A DNA stretch of 64,000 nucleotides from Bacillota bacterium (GCA_017431785.1 JAFRKJ010000037.1:124001-188000); one strand, 5' to 3'. Counted from the stretch's first letter, positions 36,913-46,307 are shown. Made by a program: numbers and translations. The notes: generated by a model from the sequence alone, not told the origin.

Positions 36913-37129
36913 CTCTGCTCTTCCTTATATCCTCTTCCATGTTCTCATCCCACTGCAGCTTGCAGCTTTTGCATCGGAAGGTGCGGCTGCTGCCCGTTCC
37001 GCAGCAGGCAGTGCAAACAACGGCTCGCCCCTCTTTCACTTCTTTGCGAAGTTCCGGGACTGCCAGAATCATGCTGGACGTCAGCACGCGCACTACCTTG
37101 TCGGAATCACATCGTGGACAAGTTTTCAT
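36899..37129 (-). CDS. Small zinc-ribbon protein, 76 aa
   Basis: The protein begins MKTCPRCDSDKVVRVL and later shows CTACCGTGSSRTFRCKSC, so CxxC pairs at both ends form a probable zinc ribbon. There is no membrane segment. It overlaps the aminotransferase start by 14 bp and follows the membrane zinc-ribbon gene by 3 bp, so it belongs to a five-gene minus-strand operon. Its role is unknown. Confidence 0.7.
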   Translation of the reverse strand: MKTCPRCDSDKVVRVLTSSMILAVPELRKEVKEGRAVVCTACCGTGSSRTFRCKSCKLQWDENMEEDIRKSRDGKE

Positions 37130-37132
37130 GAG

Positions 37133-37579
37133 TTATCTCCTGTCATCCGCTGACCGGAAGCATCCGATGACGATGACGCCTACGATCGTCAGCAGGTCAA
37201 TCAAAAGCCACCACTTGGATTTGCCTGCATCTTTCAGACGCGGGATCTGTACAAGGATCGTACAGACCCAGATCGCTGTACTGATGAGTCCTGTTCCCGC
37301 GTTCTCACCAACGATGGCCGTTTCAATCGCCGCAAGAATCCATCCTGCGACCCAGATGACCAGAATCCTAAGCCAGTATTCCTTCCAGGTCAGCGTCGGA
37401 GGCAGAATGCCCTTCTTCTCTTTTACCGGCTCGGCATCAGCGGTCACGTCCATCTGATACTGCTCCAGATCTTCCTTCATTTCTTCCTGCAGCGTCTCGG
37501 CGTGTTCCATATTGCCGCCGCATACTGGGCAGATCAGAATCTCCTCGCCCTCATATCCGCAATTGACACATTTTTTCAT
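37133..37579 (-). CDS. Zinc-ribbon membrane protein with DUF805-like part, 148 aa
   Basis: The N-terminus CVNCGYEGEEILICPVCGG is a zinc ribbon (two CxxC). Two to three hydrophobic segments follow, roughly residues 70-145, with a WILAAIETAIVGENAG stretch. The segment IPRLKDAGKSKWWLL resembles the RLHD-x-GxSxWW signature of DUF805 membrane proteins. The start at 37579 has GGAGG (AAAAGGAGG) before it. It is the first gene of the operon that ends with the methyltransferase. Function unknown. Confidence 0.7.
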   Translation of the reverse strand: MKKCVNCGYEGEEILICPVCGGNMEHAETLQEEMKEDLEQYQMDVTADAEPVKEKKGILPPTLTWKEYWLRILVIWVAGWILAAIETAIVGENAGTGLISTAIWVCTILVQIPRLKDAGKSKWWLLIDLLTIVGVIVIGCFRSADDRR

Positions 37580-37618
37580 ATCGGAAACCTCCTTTTGATT
37601 TGCCTAGATTATACCATA

Positions 37619-37757
37619 TTGGGGTACGATTTGATGAAACCGTGGGGTATTGTTCCCCATATAATTAGAGAATCATACCCCAAAAGCAAAGCACGAGGCA
37701 GAGAGTTTTGGGGTATGATTTGGCGAAACCATGGGGTACAGTACCCCAATTGCCGAA
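37619..37757. repeat. Pair of 89-bp-spaced direct repeats with GGGGTA hairpins
   Basis: Two copies of TTGGGGTAyGATTTGryGAA begin at 37619 and 37708. Each continues with a short hairpin, GGGGTATTGTTCCCC in copy one and GGGGTACAGTACCCC in copy two. An ATACCCCAA between them pairs with the repeat start. They fill the gap between two divergent genes (37133-37579 on minus, 37797 on plus), so they may act in transcription or be a dispersed palindromic element. Confidence 0.75.
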
Positions 37758-37796
37758 TCAACCTGCTTGTTGTATCATAGTCGCGGAGGTATCAAC

Positions 37797-38771
37797 ATGA
37801 ATATTTTTGACTTACACGCAGATACGATGATGGATATTTACAACCGCGTTGGGGCGGGTGAGACGGATGTGCTCGCCAAGCACCACCTGCCGCAGTATGA
37901 AAAGGGCAAGGTCGGCGCGGTGATATATGCGCTTTGGATGACCAACCAGTTCGCTGAGCTGGCGGAGTATTTTCCGGAGACGCCGGCGTCCGCCCAGGAA
38001 GCCATGGTAAAGGTGATGGCACGCTCTTTCCGCGAGTTCCGTGATACGGACGCGGTGGAGCTGGCCCGCACGGCAGAGGATATTGAACGCATCAGAAGCA
38101 AAGGCAAGGTAGCCGTTTTGCTGGGCCTCGAGGGGTTCTACGGGTTCGGCGGTGAGGTCGGGATGGTTGACGTCATGTACGAACTGGGCGTCCGCCACGG
38201 TATGCTGACCTGGAATGATGACAATGAATTCGCGTCCGGCGTGGAGTTCGAAGGCGAAGACAAGGGTCTCTCCCCAATCGGCGTGGAGGCGATCCGCCGT
38301 ATGGAACAGCTGGGTATGCTCATCGACGTTTCCCACGCCAGTCAGAAGACTTTCTGGGACATCATGGAACAGACCAGCGGTCCGGTCATCGCGTCCCACT
38401 CCAATGCGATGGCGCTCTGCAGCGCGCCGCGTAATCTGAAGGACGATCAGATCCGCGCCCTTGCGGAGCGCGGCGGTGTCATCGGTCTCAATGGATGGAA
38501 AGGCTTCATCTGTGATGAACAGGAACAGGCAACGGTGCGTGATCTGGCCCGTCATGCCCGCTACATTGCGGACCTCGTCGGTGTGGAGCATGTGGCATGT
38601 GGCTTTGACTTCGCTGATTACTTTGATCCGAACGACGGTCTGCCGGGTCTCATGGATGCCAGTGAATGCCAGAACTTCGTGCAGGCGCTGGCCGAAGAAG
38701 GGTTCTCCGAGCAGGAACTGCAGCTGATTGCCTGGGACAATGCCATGCGCGTCATCCGCAAGGTTCTCTAA
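37797..38771 (+). CDS. Membrane dipeptidase (peptidase M19), 324 aa
   Basis: A zinc dipeptidase of the M19 (renal dipeptidase-like) family. Metal ligands are H7-x-D9 in FDLHADTMMD, the Glu in LLGLEGF, and His residues in LIDVSHAS and VIASHSNAM; GFDFADYF carries the last conserved acid. It hydrolyses dipeptides, often with low specificity. No signal peptide is seen, so it is probably cytoplasmic despite the family name. The start is the ATG at 37797, eight bases after GGAGGT. Confidence 0.93.
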   Translation: MNIFDLHADTMMDIYNRVGAGETDVLAKHHLPQYEKGKVGAVIYALWMTNQFAELAEYFPETPASAQEAMVKVMARSFREFRDTDAVELARTAEDIERIRSKGKVAVLLGLEGFYGFGGEVGMVDVMYELGVRHGMLTWNDDNEFASGVEFEGEDKGLSPIGVEAIRRMEQLGMLIDVSHASQKTFWDIMEQTSGPVIASHSNAMALCSAPRNLKDDQIRALAERGGVIGLNGWKGFICDEQEQATVRDLARHARYIADLVGVEHVACGFDFADYFDPNDGLPGLMDASECQNFVQALAEEGFSEQELQLIAWDNAMRVIRKVL

Positions 38772-38800
38772 AAGAATTCCCTTGATATTGGCTTTGTATA

Positions 38801-38852
38801 TTGGTCTAAACACCCAGAGTGTGGTATCATCAGTTAGTGAGGCAAAACTAAC
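38801..38852 (+). promoter_or_regulatory. feoAB promoter with a likely metal-regulator operator
   Basis: A -35-like TTGGTC (38801-38806), an 18-bp spacer and a -10 TATCAT (38825-38830) precede an inverted repeat GTTAGT-8 bp-ACTAAC (38833-38852). The repeat covers the likely transcription start, a good place for repression. Its sequence resembles sites of DtxR/MntR-type iron regulators in GC-richer bacteria; this assignment is an inference. Confidence 0.5.
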
Positions 38853-38870
38853 ATCTTACAAGTGGTGGAT

Positions 38871-41234
38871 ATGAACTTAAAAGAATTAGGCATCGGTGAG
38901 TCCGCGGTCATCACGGAGGTCGGCGGCGAAGGCGCCCTCAGGCAGCACTTCCTCGACATGGGCGTGATTCCAGGCGCGGAAGTCACCGTAGTTAAATATG
39001 CGCCGATGGGCGACCCCGTCGAGCTGCGAATACAAGGATATGAACTGACGCTCCGTCTCGATGACGCTGCGAAGATTGGCGTGCAAAAGCTGCCGCCTCT
39101 GGATAGGGACAGCCAAAGCACCGCGGCTTCCGGCGAAGGCAGACGAGGCGACGTTACCTTTGCAAATGAGCACCCAGGTCTCGGTGAAGGCGGCAGGTTC
39201 CATCCGAAGGGCACAGGCAATCCTCTGCCTGACGATACGACTCTGACATTCGCCCTGGTCGGCAACCAGAACAGCGGCAAGACGACCCTGTTCAATCAGC
39301 TGACTGGTTCCAATCAGCACGTCGGCAATTTCCCGGGCGTCACCGTGGACCGCAAAGACGGCCAGATCAAAGGCCATCCAGACACGCTCGTCACAGACCT
39401 TCCGGGTATTTACTCCATGTCACCTTACAGCAGTGAGGAGATCGTCTCCCGTAATTTTGTGCTGCAGGAAAAGCCCCATGCGATCATTGATATCGTCGAC
39501 GCCACGAACATCGAGAGAAATATGTATCTGACCATGCAGCTGCTGGAGATGGATACACCGGTGGTCGTCGCGCTGAACATGATGGATGAGCTTCACGCCA
39601 ACGGCGGCACCATTGACGTGAATGCCATGGAAGGAATTCTCGGTACACCGGTCGTTCCGATTTCGGCGGCTAAGAACCAGGGCATCAACGAGCTGGTGGA
39701 CCACGCGATTCATATCGCGAAGTACCAGGAGAAGCCGGCGCGGAATGACTTCTGCGATCAGAATGATCACGGCGGTGCAGTGCACAGATGCATCCACGCC
39801 ATCTCTCACTTGATCGAAGACCACGCGGATGAGGCGGGACTGCCGCGCAGGTTTGCCGCCACAAAGGCAATCGAAGGCGACCACATCGTCATCGAACAGC
39901 TGGGCCTCGGTCAGGAGGACCAGAATGCAATCGAACACATCGTAGCGCAGATGGAGGAAGAGCGCGGACTGGACCGCGGCGCCGCCATCGCAGACATGCG
40001 CTTCAATTTCATACATAAAGTCTGTGCGGAGACGGTCAAAAAACCACGGGAGAGCAAAGAGCACATCCGCAGCGGTATCATCGACCGGATCCTCACAGGG
40101 AAGTTCACGGCGATTCCGGCTTTCATTGCGATCATGGGACTTGTGTTCTTCCTGACCTTCAACGTCATCGGCGCGATCCTGCAGACATGGCTCGAAACAG
40201 CGATCGGCGCGCTCACAAATGTCGTGGATTCTGTGCTGACCGCCGGTCATGTCAACGAGGCGATCCACGGTTTGATCATCAACGGCATCTTCGAGGGGGT
40301 CGGCTGTGTGCTGAGCTTCCTGCCGATCATCGTAACCATGTTCTTCTTCCTGTCCCTTCTGGAGGATTCAGGCTACATCGCCCGTGTTGCCTTCGTCATG
40401 GACAGGCTGCTGCGAAAGATCGGTCTGTCAGGGCGAAGCATCGTACCAATGCTCATCGGATTCGGCTGTACGGTTCCTGCCGTCATGGCGACGAGAACCC
40501 TGCCGAGTGAACGCGACCGTAAGATGACGATTCTGCTCACGCCGTTCATGAGCTGTTCCGCGAAGCTGCCGATCTACGGATTCTTCGTGGCGGCCTTCTT
40601 CCCGGGCAAAGGCGGATTCATTATGACCGGACTCTACGTGCTCGGCATCATCGTGGGCATCCTTATTGCGCTGCTCTTCAAGGGCACCCTCTTTAAAGGC
40701 GAAGCGGTACCGTTCGTCATGGAACTGCCGAACTACCGGTTCCCTGGCGCGAAGAATGTTATGCGGCTCCTTTGGGATAAGGCCAAGGACTTCCTGCAGA
40801 GAGCCTGCTCTGTCATCCTGATTGCGACCATCATCATCTGGTTCCTCCAGAGTTTCAGTTTCAGTATGAACATGGTGGCTGACCAGCAGGACAGCATGCT
40901 CGCTGCCATCGCCGGCGCCATATCGCCGATCATGGCACCGATTGGACTGGGCGACTGGAGAATCTGCACTTCGCTGATCTCCGGCTTCATGGCCAAGGAA
41001 AGTGTCGTTGCCAGCTTCAGCATGCTCTTCGGCACCAGCGTCAGCACAGCGATTTCGGCTGCCTCAGCAGCGTCACTGCTCGTGTTCTCGCTGCTGTACT
41101 CACCGTGCGTCGCCGCCATCGCTTCCATCCGCAGAGAGATGGGATCCAAGTGGGCCTTCGCCGTCATCATCTGGCAGTGCGTGGTCGCATGGATCGTGGC
41201 GCTGATCATATTTCTGATCATGGGTGCGCTGTAA
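38871..41234 (+). CDS. feoB: FeoA-FeoB fusion ferrous iron transporter, 787 aa
   Basis: The first 75 residues are a FeoA SH3-like domain (LKELGIGESAVITEVGG, LDMGVIPGAEVTV). After a charged linker comes the FeoB GTPase: G1 LVGNQNSGKTTLF, GNFPGVTVD, DLPGIYSMSPYS and LNMMDE. The C-terminal half holds the Gate-type membrane segments (GCTVPAVMATRTLPSERDR, FMSCSAKLPIYG). It imports Fe(II) across the inner membrane. The fusion of FeoA to FeoB is known in several anaerobes. I chose the ATG at 38871; a GTG nine bases earlier has no ribosome site and would add three residues. Confidence 0.95.
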   Translation: MNLKELGIGESAVITEVGGEGALRQHFLDMGVIPGAEVTVVKYAPMGDPVELRIQGYELTLRLDDAAKIGVQKLPPLDRDSQSTAASGEGRRGDVTFANEHPGLGEGGRFHPKGTGNPLPDDTTLTFALVGNQNSGKTTLFNQLTGSNQHVGNFPGVTVDRKDGQIKGHPDTLVTDLPGIYSMSPYSSEEIVSRNFVLQEKPHAIIDIVDATNIERNMYLTMQLLEMDTPVVVALNMMDELHANGGTIDVNAMEGILGTPVVPISAAKNQGINELVDHAIHIAKYQEKPARNDFCDQNDHGGAVHRCIHAISHLIEDHADEAGLPRRFAATKAIEGDHIVIEQLGLGQEDQNAIEHIVAQMEEERGLDRGAAIADMRFNFIHKVCAETVKKPRESKEHIRSGIIDRILTGKFTAIPAFIAIMGLVFFLTFNVIGAILQTWLETAIGALTNVVDSVLTAGHVNEAIHGLIINGIFEGVGCVLSFLPIIVTMFFFLSLLEDSGYIARVAFVMDRLLRKIGLSGRSIVPMLIGFGCTVPAVMATRTLPSERDRKMTILLTPFMSCSAKLPIYGFFVAAFFPGKGGFIMTGLYVLGIIVGILIALLFKGTLFKGEAVPFVMELPNYRFPGAKNVMRLLWDKAKDFLQRACSVILIATIIIWFLQSFSFSMNMVADQQDSMLAAIAGAISPIMAPIGLGDWRICTSLISGFMAKESVVASFSMLFGTSVSTAISAASAASLLVFSLLYSPCVAAIASIRREMGSKWAFAVIIWQCVVAWIVALIIFLIMGAL

Positions 41235-41274
41235 AGGCAACTGCAGTCATTTAAAACCAAATCATTGAAATAAA

Positions 41275-41310
41275 AGAAATCCGGCTCATGTGAGCCGGAT
41301 TTCTTTTTTA
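41275..41310. terminator. Bidirectional intrinsic terminator
   Basis: AGAAATCCGGCTCA pairs perfectly with TGAGCCGGATTTCT across a two-base centre, followed by CTTTTTT on the plus strand and preceded by an A-rich run for the minus strand. It separates feoAB from the convergent glgP gene. Confidence 0.9.
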
Positions 41311-41321
41311 TTATTGTTTTT

Positions 41322-43754
41322 CTATTCGATGGTTCCAGTATTCCAAATCCGAACGGCGTAGTCGCGGATGCTGCGGTCTGCAGCGAACCGTGCCGCCTTT
41401 GCAATGTTCTCAATGGACATAGTGTTCCAGCGCCTGCGGTCTTCGTAGGCTGCCTGGATGTCGTCATGAGCTCGGCAGTAATCCTGGAAGTCGAGGAGAC
41501 ACATGTATGGGTCTGCAATGCTGTAGGATGGCATGAGCAGGTAATCGTTCAGCACATCGAAGCCTTTGCCTGCGAATCCCTGCGGCAGTGCGTCGACAGC
41601 ACGCTTCAGAACAGGATCATTCGCGTAAACATCGTAGGCGTTGTAGCCGTGCTGCAGTGCTTCGCGCACTTCATCTTCCTTCTTGCCGAAGATGAAGATA
41701 CTTTCTGGTCCGACAGCCTCACGGATCTCTACGTTGGCGCCGTCCAGTGTGCCGATGGTCACCGCTCCGTTGATCATCATCTTCATGTTGCCTGTTCCGC
41801 TGGCTTCCTTACCGGCCAGTGAAATCTGCTCGGAGATTTCTGTTGCAGGCATCAGTCCTTCTGCCATGGAGACACTGTAGTTCTCCAGGAAGACGACCTT
41901 CAGCTTGGAGGCGATCTTCGGATTGCGCTCGATTTCTTCACTGATTTTGCAGATGAGCTGGATGACTTCCTTCGCCAGATAGTAGCTCGGTGCTGCCTTT
42001 GCAGCGAAGAGGTAGGTCTCCGGTCTCATATCCAGATCCGGATTGTCCTGCAGCATCTGGTAGCGGCTGATGATGCGCAGCGCGTTCATCAGCTGGCGCT
42101 TGTATTCGTGAAGTCTCTTCGCCTGTACGATGAAGATGGAATTCGGATCGATCTCGATGCCGGATCTCTTCTTCACTCTGTCGGCGAAGCGTACTTTATT
42201 TTCATACTTGATCTGTTCCAGTCTGTCATGGACTGCCGCGTCCTCGCGGAATCGGAAGAAGTCTTCCAGTCTGCGGTCATCGTGGCGGTAGTCCGTCCCA
42301 ATGCAATCGTCGATGAGCTCGGCCAGTTTCGGGTTGGACTGACAGAGCCAGCGTCTATAGGCGATGCCGTTGGTGACGTTGGTGAACTTATCAGGCTGTG
42401 CCAGGAAGTAGTCGTGGAACAAGTCGTCGCGCAGGATTCTGGAGTGCAGCGCGGATACGCCGTTGACTTTGTGGGATCCGATGACGGACAGATTTGCCAT
42501 GCGCACCTGTCCATTGCCCAGTACGGCTGTGTAATCGACTTTGCCGTGGTCGCCCGGGAACTTGGAATACATGTATTCGCGGAACCTGCGGTCGATCTCG
42601 GAAATGATCGAGAACACACGCGGCATGAGCGCCTGCACCTGTGACGTCTTCCACTTTTCAAGAGCTTCGGCCAGGACGGTGTGGTTCGTGTAAGAGACGG
42701 AACCGCTGACGCGCTCCCAAGCGTAATCCCAGGAGCAGCCGTAATCGTCCACGAAAATTCTCATGAGCTCCGGAATGCAAAGCGCAGGATGCGTGTCGTT
42801 GATGTGAATGGCGTTGGCCAGATGGAAGTTGTCCAGTGTCTTGTGCAGCTGCAGATGGTCGCGCACGATGTTCTGGCAGGATGCGGAAACCATGAAATAC
42901 TGCTGCTTCAGTCTCAGTTCCTTACCTTCTTCGATATTGTCAGGCGGATAGAGCACCTTGGTGATGGCTTCCGCTCTGTTGTTGCGCTGGGCTGCCTTTG
43001 TGAAGTCGCCGCTGTTGAAGCTCTCCATGTCGAAGCCTTCGGAGTCGATGGCTCTCCACAGTCTCAGCTTCTCGACAGCGCCCTGGTCTGCGCCAGGCAC
43101 GTACATATCGTATGGGATGGCCTTGACTGTCTGTGGCTCTTCCAGTGAGAACTGCAGTCCGTTCTCATCCCACCATTCATTGTATCTTCCGTAAAATTTG
43201 ACATAGAACGGGTCGTCGTCTTTCTTGTTCAGCCAGACGCCGCCGCCCGGGATCCAGTTGTCCGGCAGTTCCACCTGCCAGCCGTCCTCGATCTTCTGCT
43301 TGAACAACCCGTATTCATATCTGAGGGAGAAGCCCGTTGCATCGTAATTCCCTGTCGCCATGGCGGACAAAAAGCATGCGGCCAGTCTTCCTAAACCTCC
43401 GTTGCCCAGGCCTGCATCAGGCTCGCAGTCGAAGATCTCTTCCAGATCTAAGCCTCTGCTTTCAACGAGCTCCTTCACCATGTCTGTTTCGTCGAGACAG
43501 TACAGCGCGTTTTTCAGCGACTGTCCCATCAGAAACTCCATGCTGATGTAATAGATTTTTTTCTTTCCTGCGGATGTTTTTTCCGCCTGATTTTTCTTTT
43601 TCTTGAACTCCACATAGCGGTCGCGGAGCTGGCCGTTCACGATGCGCGCGAGGGCTTTGTAGATCTGCTCCGGAGTCGCCTCTTCAAAACTTGTATGAAG
43701 GCTGTCTTCAAGATAATCGTTCAGTTCTTCAATAAAAAGTGATTTGTTATCCAT
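41322..43754 (-). CDS. glgP: Glycogen/maltodextrin phosphorylase, 810 aa
   Basis: It releases glucose-1-phosphate from alpha-1,4-glucan ends using phosphate. The family signatures are visible: GNGGLGRLAACFLSAMA near residue 110, the PLP-binding Lys in EASGTGNMKMMINGA, then TIGTLDGANVEI. Length is typical. It is the last gene of the leftward unit deoR, gap, glgA, glgP, and ends against the terminator at 41275. Phosphorolysis here would yield glucose-1-phosphate for the pgm gene in the divergent operon. Confidence 0.96.
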   Translation of the reverse strand: MDNKSLFIEELNDYLEDSLHTSFEEATPEQIYKALARIVNGQLRDRYVEFKKKKNQAEKTSAGKKKIYYISMEFLMGQSLKNALYCLDETDMVKELVESRGLDLEEIFDCEPDAGLGNGGLGRLAACFLSAMATGNYDATGFSLRYEYGLFKQKIEDGWQVELPDNWIPGGGVWLNKKDDDPFYVKFYGRYNEWWDENGLQFSLEEPQTVKAIPYDMYVPGADQGAVEKLRLWRAIDSEGFDMESFNSGDFTKAAQRNNRAEAITKVLYPPDNIEEGKELRLKQQYFMVSASCQNIVRDHLQLHKTLDNFHLANAIHINDTHPALCIPELMRIFVDDYGCSWDYAWERVSGSVSYTNHTVLAEALEKWKTSQVQALMPRVFSIISEIDRRFREYMYSKFPGDHGKVDYTAVLGNGQVRMANLSVIGSHKVNGVSALHSRILRDDLFHDYFLAQPDKFTNVTNGIAYRRWLCQSNPKLAELIDDCIGTDYRHDDRRLEDFFRFREDAAVHDRLEQIKYENKVRFADRVKKRSGIEIDPNSIFIVQAKRLHEYKRQLMNALRIISRYQMLQDNPDLDMRPETYLFAAKAAPSYYLAKEVIQLICKISEEIERNPKIASKLKVVFLENYSVSMAEGLMPATEISEQISLAGKEASGTGNMKMMINGAVTIGTLDGANVEIREAVGPESIFIFGKKEDEVREALQHGYNAYDVYANDPVLKRAVDALPQGFAGKGFDVLNDYLLMPSYSIADPYMCLLDFQDYCRAHDDIQAAYEDRRRWNTMSIENIAKAARFAADRSIRDYAVRIWNTGTIE

Positions 43755-43782
43755 GCGTTACTTGTTTCCTATACTTATTTTT

Positions 43783-43828
43783 TTTCAGCCGGTCAGGCCA
43801 ATCTGTTTCAGCCGGTCAGGCCAATCTG
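43783..43828. repeat. Perfect 23-bp tandem duplication
   Basis: The 23-bp sequence starting TTTCAGCCGGTCAGG at 43783 is repeated without a mismatch at 43806-43828, directly after the glgA stop and before glgP. It is in the glgA-glgP gap. An exact copy suggests a recent slippage event. Confidence 0.95.
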
Positions 43829-43829
43829 G

Positions 43830-45263
43830 TTAAGCTAATTCGCTGAAGAGTTTGTGATACTCTTTCGCTGCTCTGTCCCAGGTGAAGTCTTCGTCCAGAA
43901 TGTGCTTCACCAGAACATTCCACTTCTTCTTGTCATCATAGAGATTGAGGGCTCTGCGGATAGCGTATTCCAGTTCTCCGCCGTTGAACTCAAAGAAGGT
44001 AAATCCGTTTCCGCTCTCGCCGTCCCACTCCTTGATGGAATCCGCAAGTCCGCCGGTCAGACGTACGATTGGTGTATTGCCGTAGCGGCATCCGATCATC
44101 TGCGCCAGTCCGCATGCTTCGCTTCTCGACGGCATCAGGAGCATGTCGCCGGCAGCGTAGATCTCATGGGCCGTTCTCGTATTGAACTCGATGAGGGAAC
44201 GCACCTTCTCCGGATAACGATACTGAAGATCCCGGAAATAGTTTTCGTACTTCTCATCGCCCGTGCCGAGCATGACGAACTGCATGTCGTAATTGTCCAG
44301 CAGATAGTCCATGATCATAGCAATGATATCCACGCCTTTCGGCGCTACGAGACGTGAGATCATAGTCAGCATCGGCGCGTCGGTCTGCGGCAGTTCGAGC
44401 TTCTTCTGCAGAGCGCGTTTGCACCATCTCTTTCCTCTGATGTTCGCGGAAGAATAGGTGTATCCGATGAACGGATCATTCATTGGATCGTAGCTCACCG
44501 TGTCGATGCCGTTCAAAATGCCGACCATCTTGTATTCGTTATCTCTGATGACCCCGTCCAGTCCGAATGCACTGACCGGATAGGTCAGTTCGCGCGCATA
44601 AGTCGGGCTGACTGTCGTGAGCAGATCCGTCAGCAGGATCGCGCCCTTCATCAGATTGACGTCGCCATCCTTCATGAGGTAGTGATAATCGGATTCATCG
44701 ATACCGATGCATTCGCCCAATACGTCCGTTCCGTATCTGCCCTGATATTCCACATTGTGAATGGTGAAAACGGTCTTGATGCCCAAGTTTGCATAAACCG
44801 TCTTGGCGAACACCACGCTCAGTGCCGTCTGCCAGTCATTGGCGTGGATGATATCCGGCATAAACCCTGTGATATCTGCGCTCTCAATCACAGCGCGGCT
44901 GAAGAACGAAAACCGTTCACAGTCATCATAAAACCCGTAGAGTGTGTTGCGTTTGAAGTAATACTCGTTGTCCACGAAGTAGTAGACCACGCCGTCCTTC
45001 TCAAGCTCAAAGATGCCCATGTACTGGCTGCGCCATGCAACAGGGATTTCCTTGTGCCCGAGGAATGTCATCTGCTCACGCCATTCCGGTTTCACGGAAC
45101 CGTACAGTGGCATGATGACCCGGCACTCGATATCAGAATCCGGCAGCGCATTGACAGAGCGCGGCATGGATCCGGCCACTTCTCCCAGACCGCCGGTCCC
45201 GCCAAAGGGCATGACCTCCGGTGAGGCGACGAGTACTTTTGTTTTTTCTCGTTTAATATCCAT
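43830..45263 (-). CDS. glgA: Glycogen synthase, 477 aa
   Basis: It extends alpha-1,4-glucan from ADP-glucose (GT5 family). The N-terminus VLVASPEVMPFGGTGGLGEV, HANDWQTAL and FTIHNVEYQG, and the C-terminal PSRSEACGLAQM and RLTGGLADSI are typical. The usual Lys of the KTGGL sugar-nucleotide motif is Gly here (GTGGL). I start it at the ATG at 45263, which has AAGG eight bases ahead; a TTG at 45284 would add seven residues. It lies 24 bp after gap and is co-transcribed with it. Confidence 0.95.
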   Translation of the reverse strand: MDIKREKTKVLVASPEVMPFGGTGGLGEVAGSMPRSVNALPDSDIECRVIMPLYGSVKPEWREQMTFLGHKEIPVAWRSQYMGIFELEKDGVVYYFVDNEYYFKRNTLYGFYDDCERFSFFSRAVIESADITGFMPDIIHANDWQTALSVVFAKTVYANLGIKTVFTIHNVEYQGRYGTDVLGECIGIDESDYHYLMKDGDVNLMKGAILLTDLLTTVSPTYARELTYPVSAFGLDGVIRDNEYKMVGILNGIDTVSYDPMNDPFIGYTYSSANIRGKRWCKRALQKKLELPQTDAPMLTMISRLVAPKGVDIIAMIMDYLLDNYDMQFVMLGTGDEKYENYFRDLQYRYPEKVRSLIEFNTRTAHEIYAAGDMLLMPSRSEACGLAQMIGCRYGNTPIVRLTGGLADSIKEWDGESGNGFTFFEFNGGELEYAIRRALNLYDDKKKWNVLVKHILDEDFTWDRAAKEYHKLFSELA

Positions 45264-45287
45264 CGTAAACCTTACCTGTTTCAACGA

Positions 45288-46307
45288 TTAAATGAGTGTT
45301 CCCAGGTGTTTCATCGTTCTGATGAGCTGGTGTACATAGCTCATTTCGTTATCATACCATGCAACGATTCTGACTTCATAGATGTGTGTTCCGCACTTCT
45401 CTGCCAGTGTCTGTGTAGCATCGAAGAGTGAACCATAGCTGATGCCGATGATGTCGCTGGAAACCAGTTCTTCTTCTGTATATCCGAAGGACTCGGAAGC
45501 AGCAGCCTTCATGGCCGCATTGATGCCTTCTACGCTAACGGAATCTGTCATATCCTTCAGTGTCGCGTCGAGGATCGTGATGGATCCGGATGGAACAGGA
45601 ACTCTCTGAGCGGAACCGATGAGCTTACCGTCCAGTTCTGGGATAACCAGGCCGATTGCCTTTGCAGCACCGGTTGAGTTCGGAACGATGTTGATCGCGC
45701 CGGCTCTCGCACGTCTGAAGTCACCCTTTCTGTGCGGTCCGTCCAGCAGCATCTGATCACCTGTGTATGCGTGGATCGTCGTCATAAATCCTGTTCTTAC
45801 TTCTCTGTACTCTGCAAGGACTTTCGCCATCGGTGCCAGGCAGTTCGTAGTACAGGATGCGCCGGAAACAACGTTGTCTTCCTTCGTCAGTGTCTCATGG
45901 TTGACGCCGTATACGATGGTCGGCAGATCATTGCCTGCAGGTGCTGAAATCAGAACTTTCTTCGCGCCTGCATTGATGTGTGCCTGTGACTTTTCCTTTG
46001 ATGTATAGAAGCCGGTGCACTCGAGTACGATATCTACATCGTATTCTCCCCATGGCAGGTTCGCTGCGTCAGCTTCGCTGAAGATCGGAATCTGGTCGCC
46101 GTCAACTGTGATGGAGTTCTCGTCGCTGGTGATCTCATGATCATTCGCGTATCTGCCCTGTACGCTGTCATACTTGAGCAGGTGCGCCAGCATAGCCGGG
46201 CTGGTCAGGTCGTTGATAGCAACGACATCACACTCTGGATCCTCAAATACCTTTCTGAATGCGAGACGTCCGATACGTCCAAATCCGTTGATTGCAATTC
46301 TTGTCAT
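45288..46307 (-). CDS. gap: Type I glyceraldehyde-3-phosphate dehydrogenase, 339 aa
   Basis: A glycolytic enzyme making 1,3-bisphosphoglycerate. The NAD fold begins [18 protein letters not shown]; the catalytic Cys is C152 in [12 protein letters not shown], and [13 protein letters not shown] is the usual C-terminal signature. Its place between deoR and glgA is unusual, as gap is more often with pgk and tpi; here glycolytic flux and glycogen synthesis are tied in one operon. The start at 46307 has AGGAGGATAAAAAA. Confidence 0.97.
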   Translation of the reverse strand: MTRIAINGFGRIGRLAFRKVFEDPECDVVAINDLTSPAMLAHLLKYDSVQGRYANDHEITSDENSITVDGDQIPIFSEADAANLPWGEYDVDIVLECTGFYTSKEKSQAHINAGAKKVLISAPAGNDLPTIVYGVNHETLTKEDNVVSGASCTTNCLAPMAKVLAEYREVRTGFMTTIHAYTGDQMLLDGPHRKGDFRRARAGAINIVPNSTGAAKAIGLVIPELDGKLIGSAQRVPVPSGSITILDATLKDMTDSVSVEGINAAMKAAASESFGYTEEELVSSDIIGISYGSLFDATQTLAEKCGTHIYEVRIVAWYDNEMSYVHQLIRTMKHLGTLI

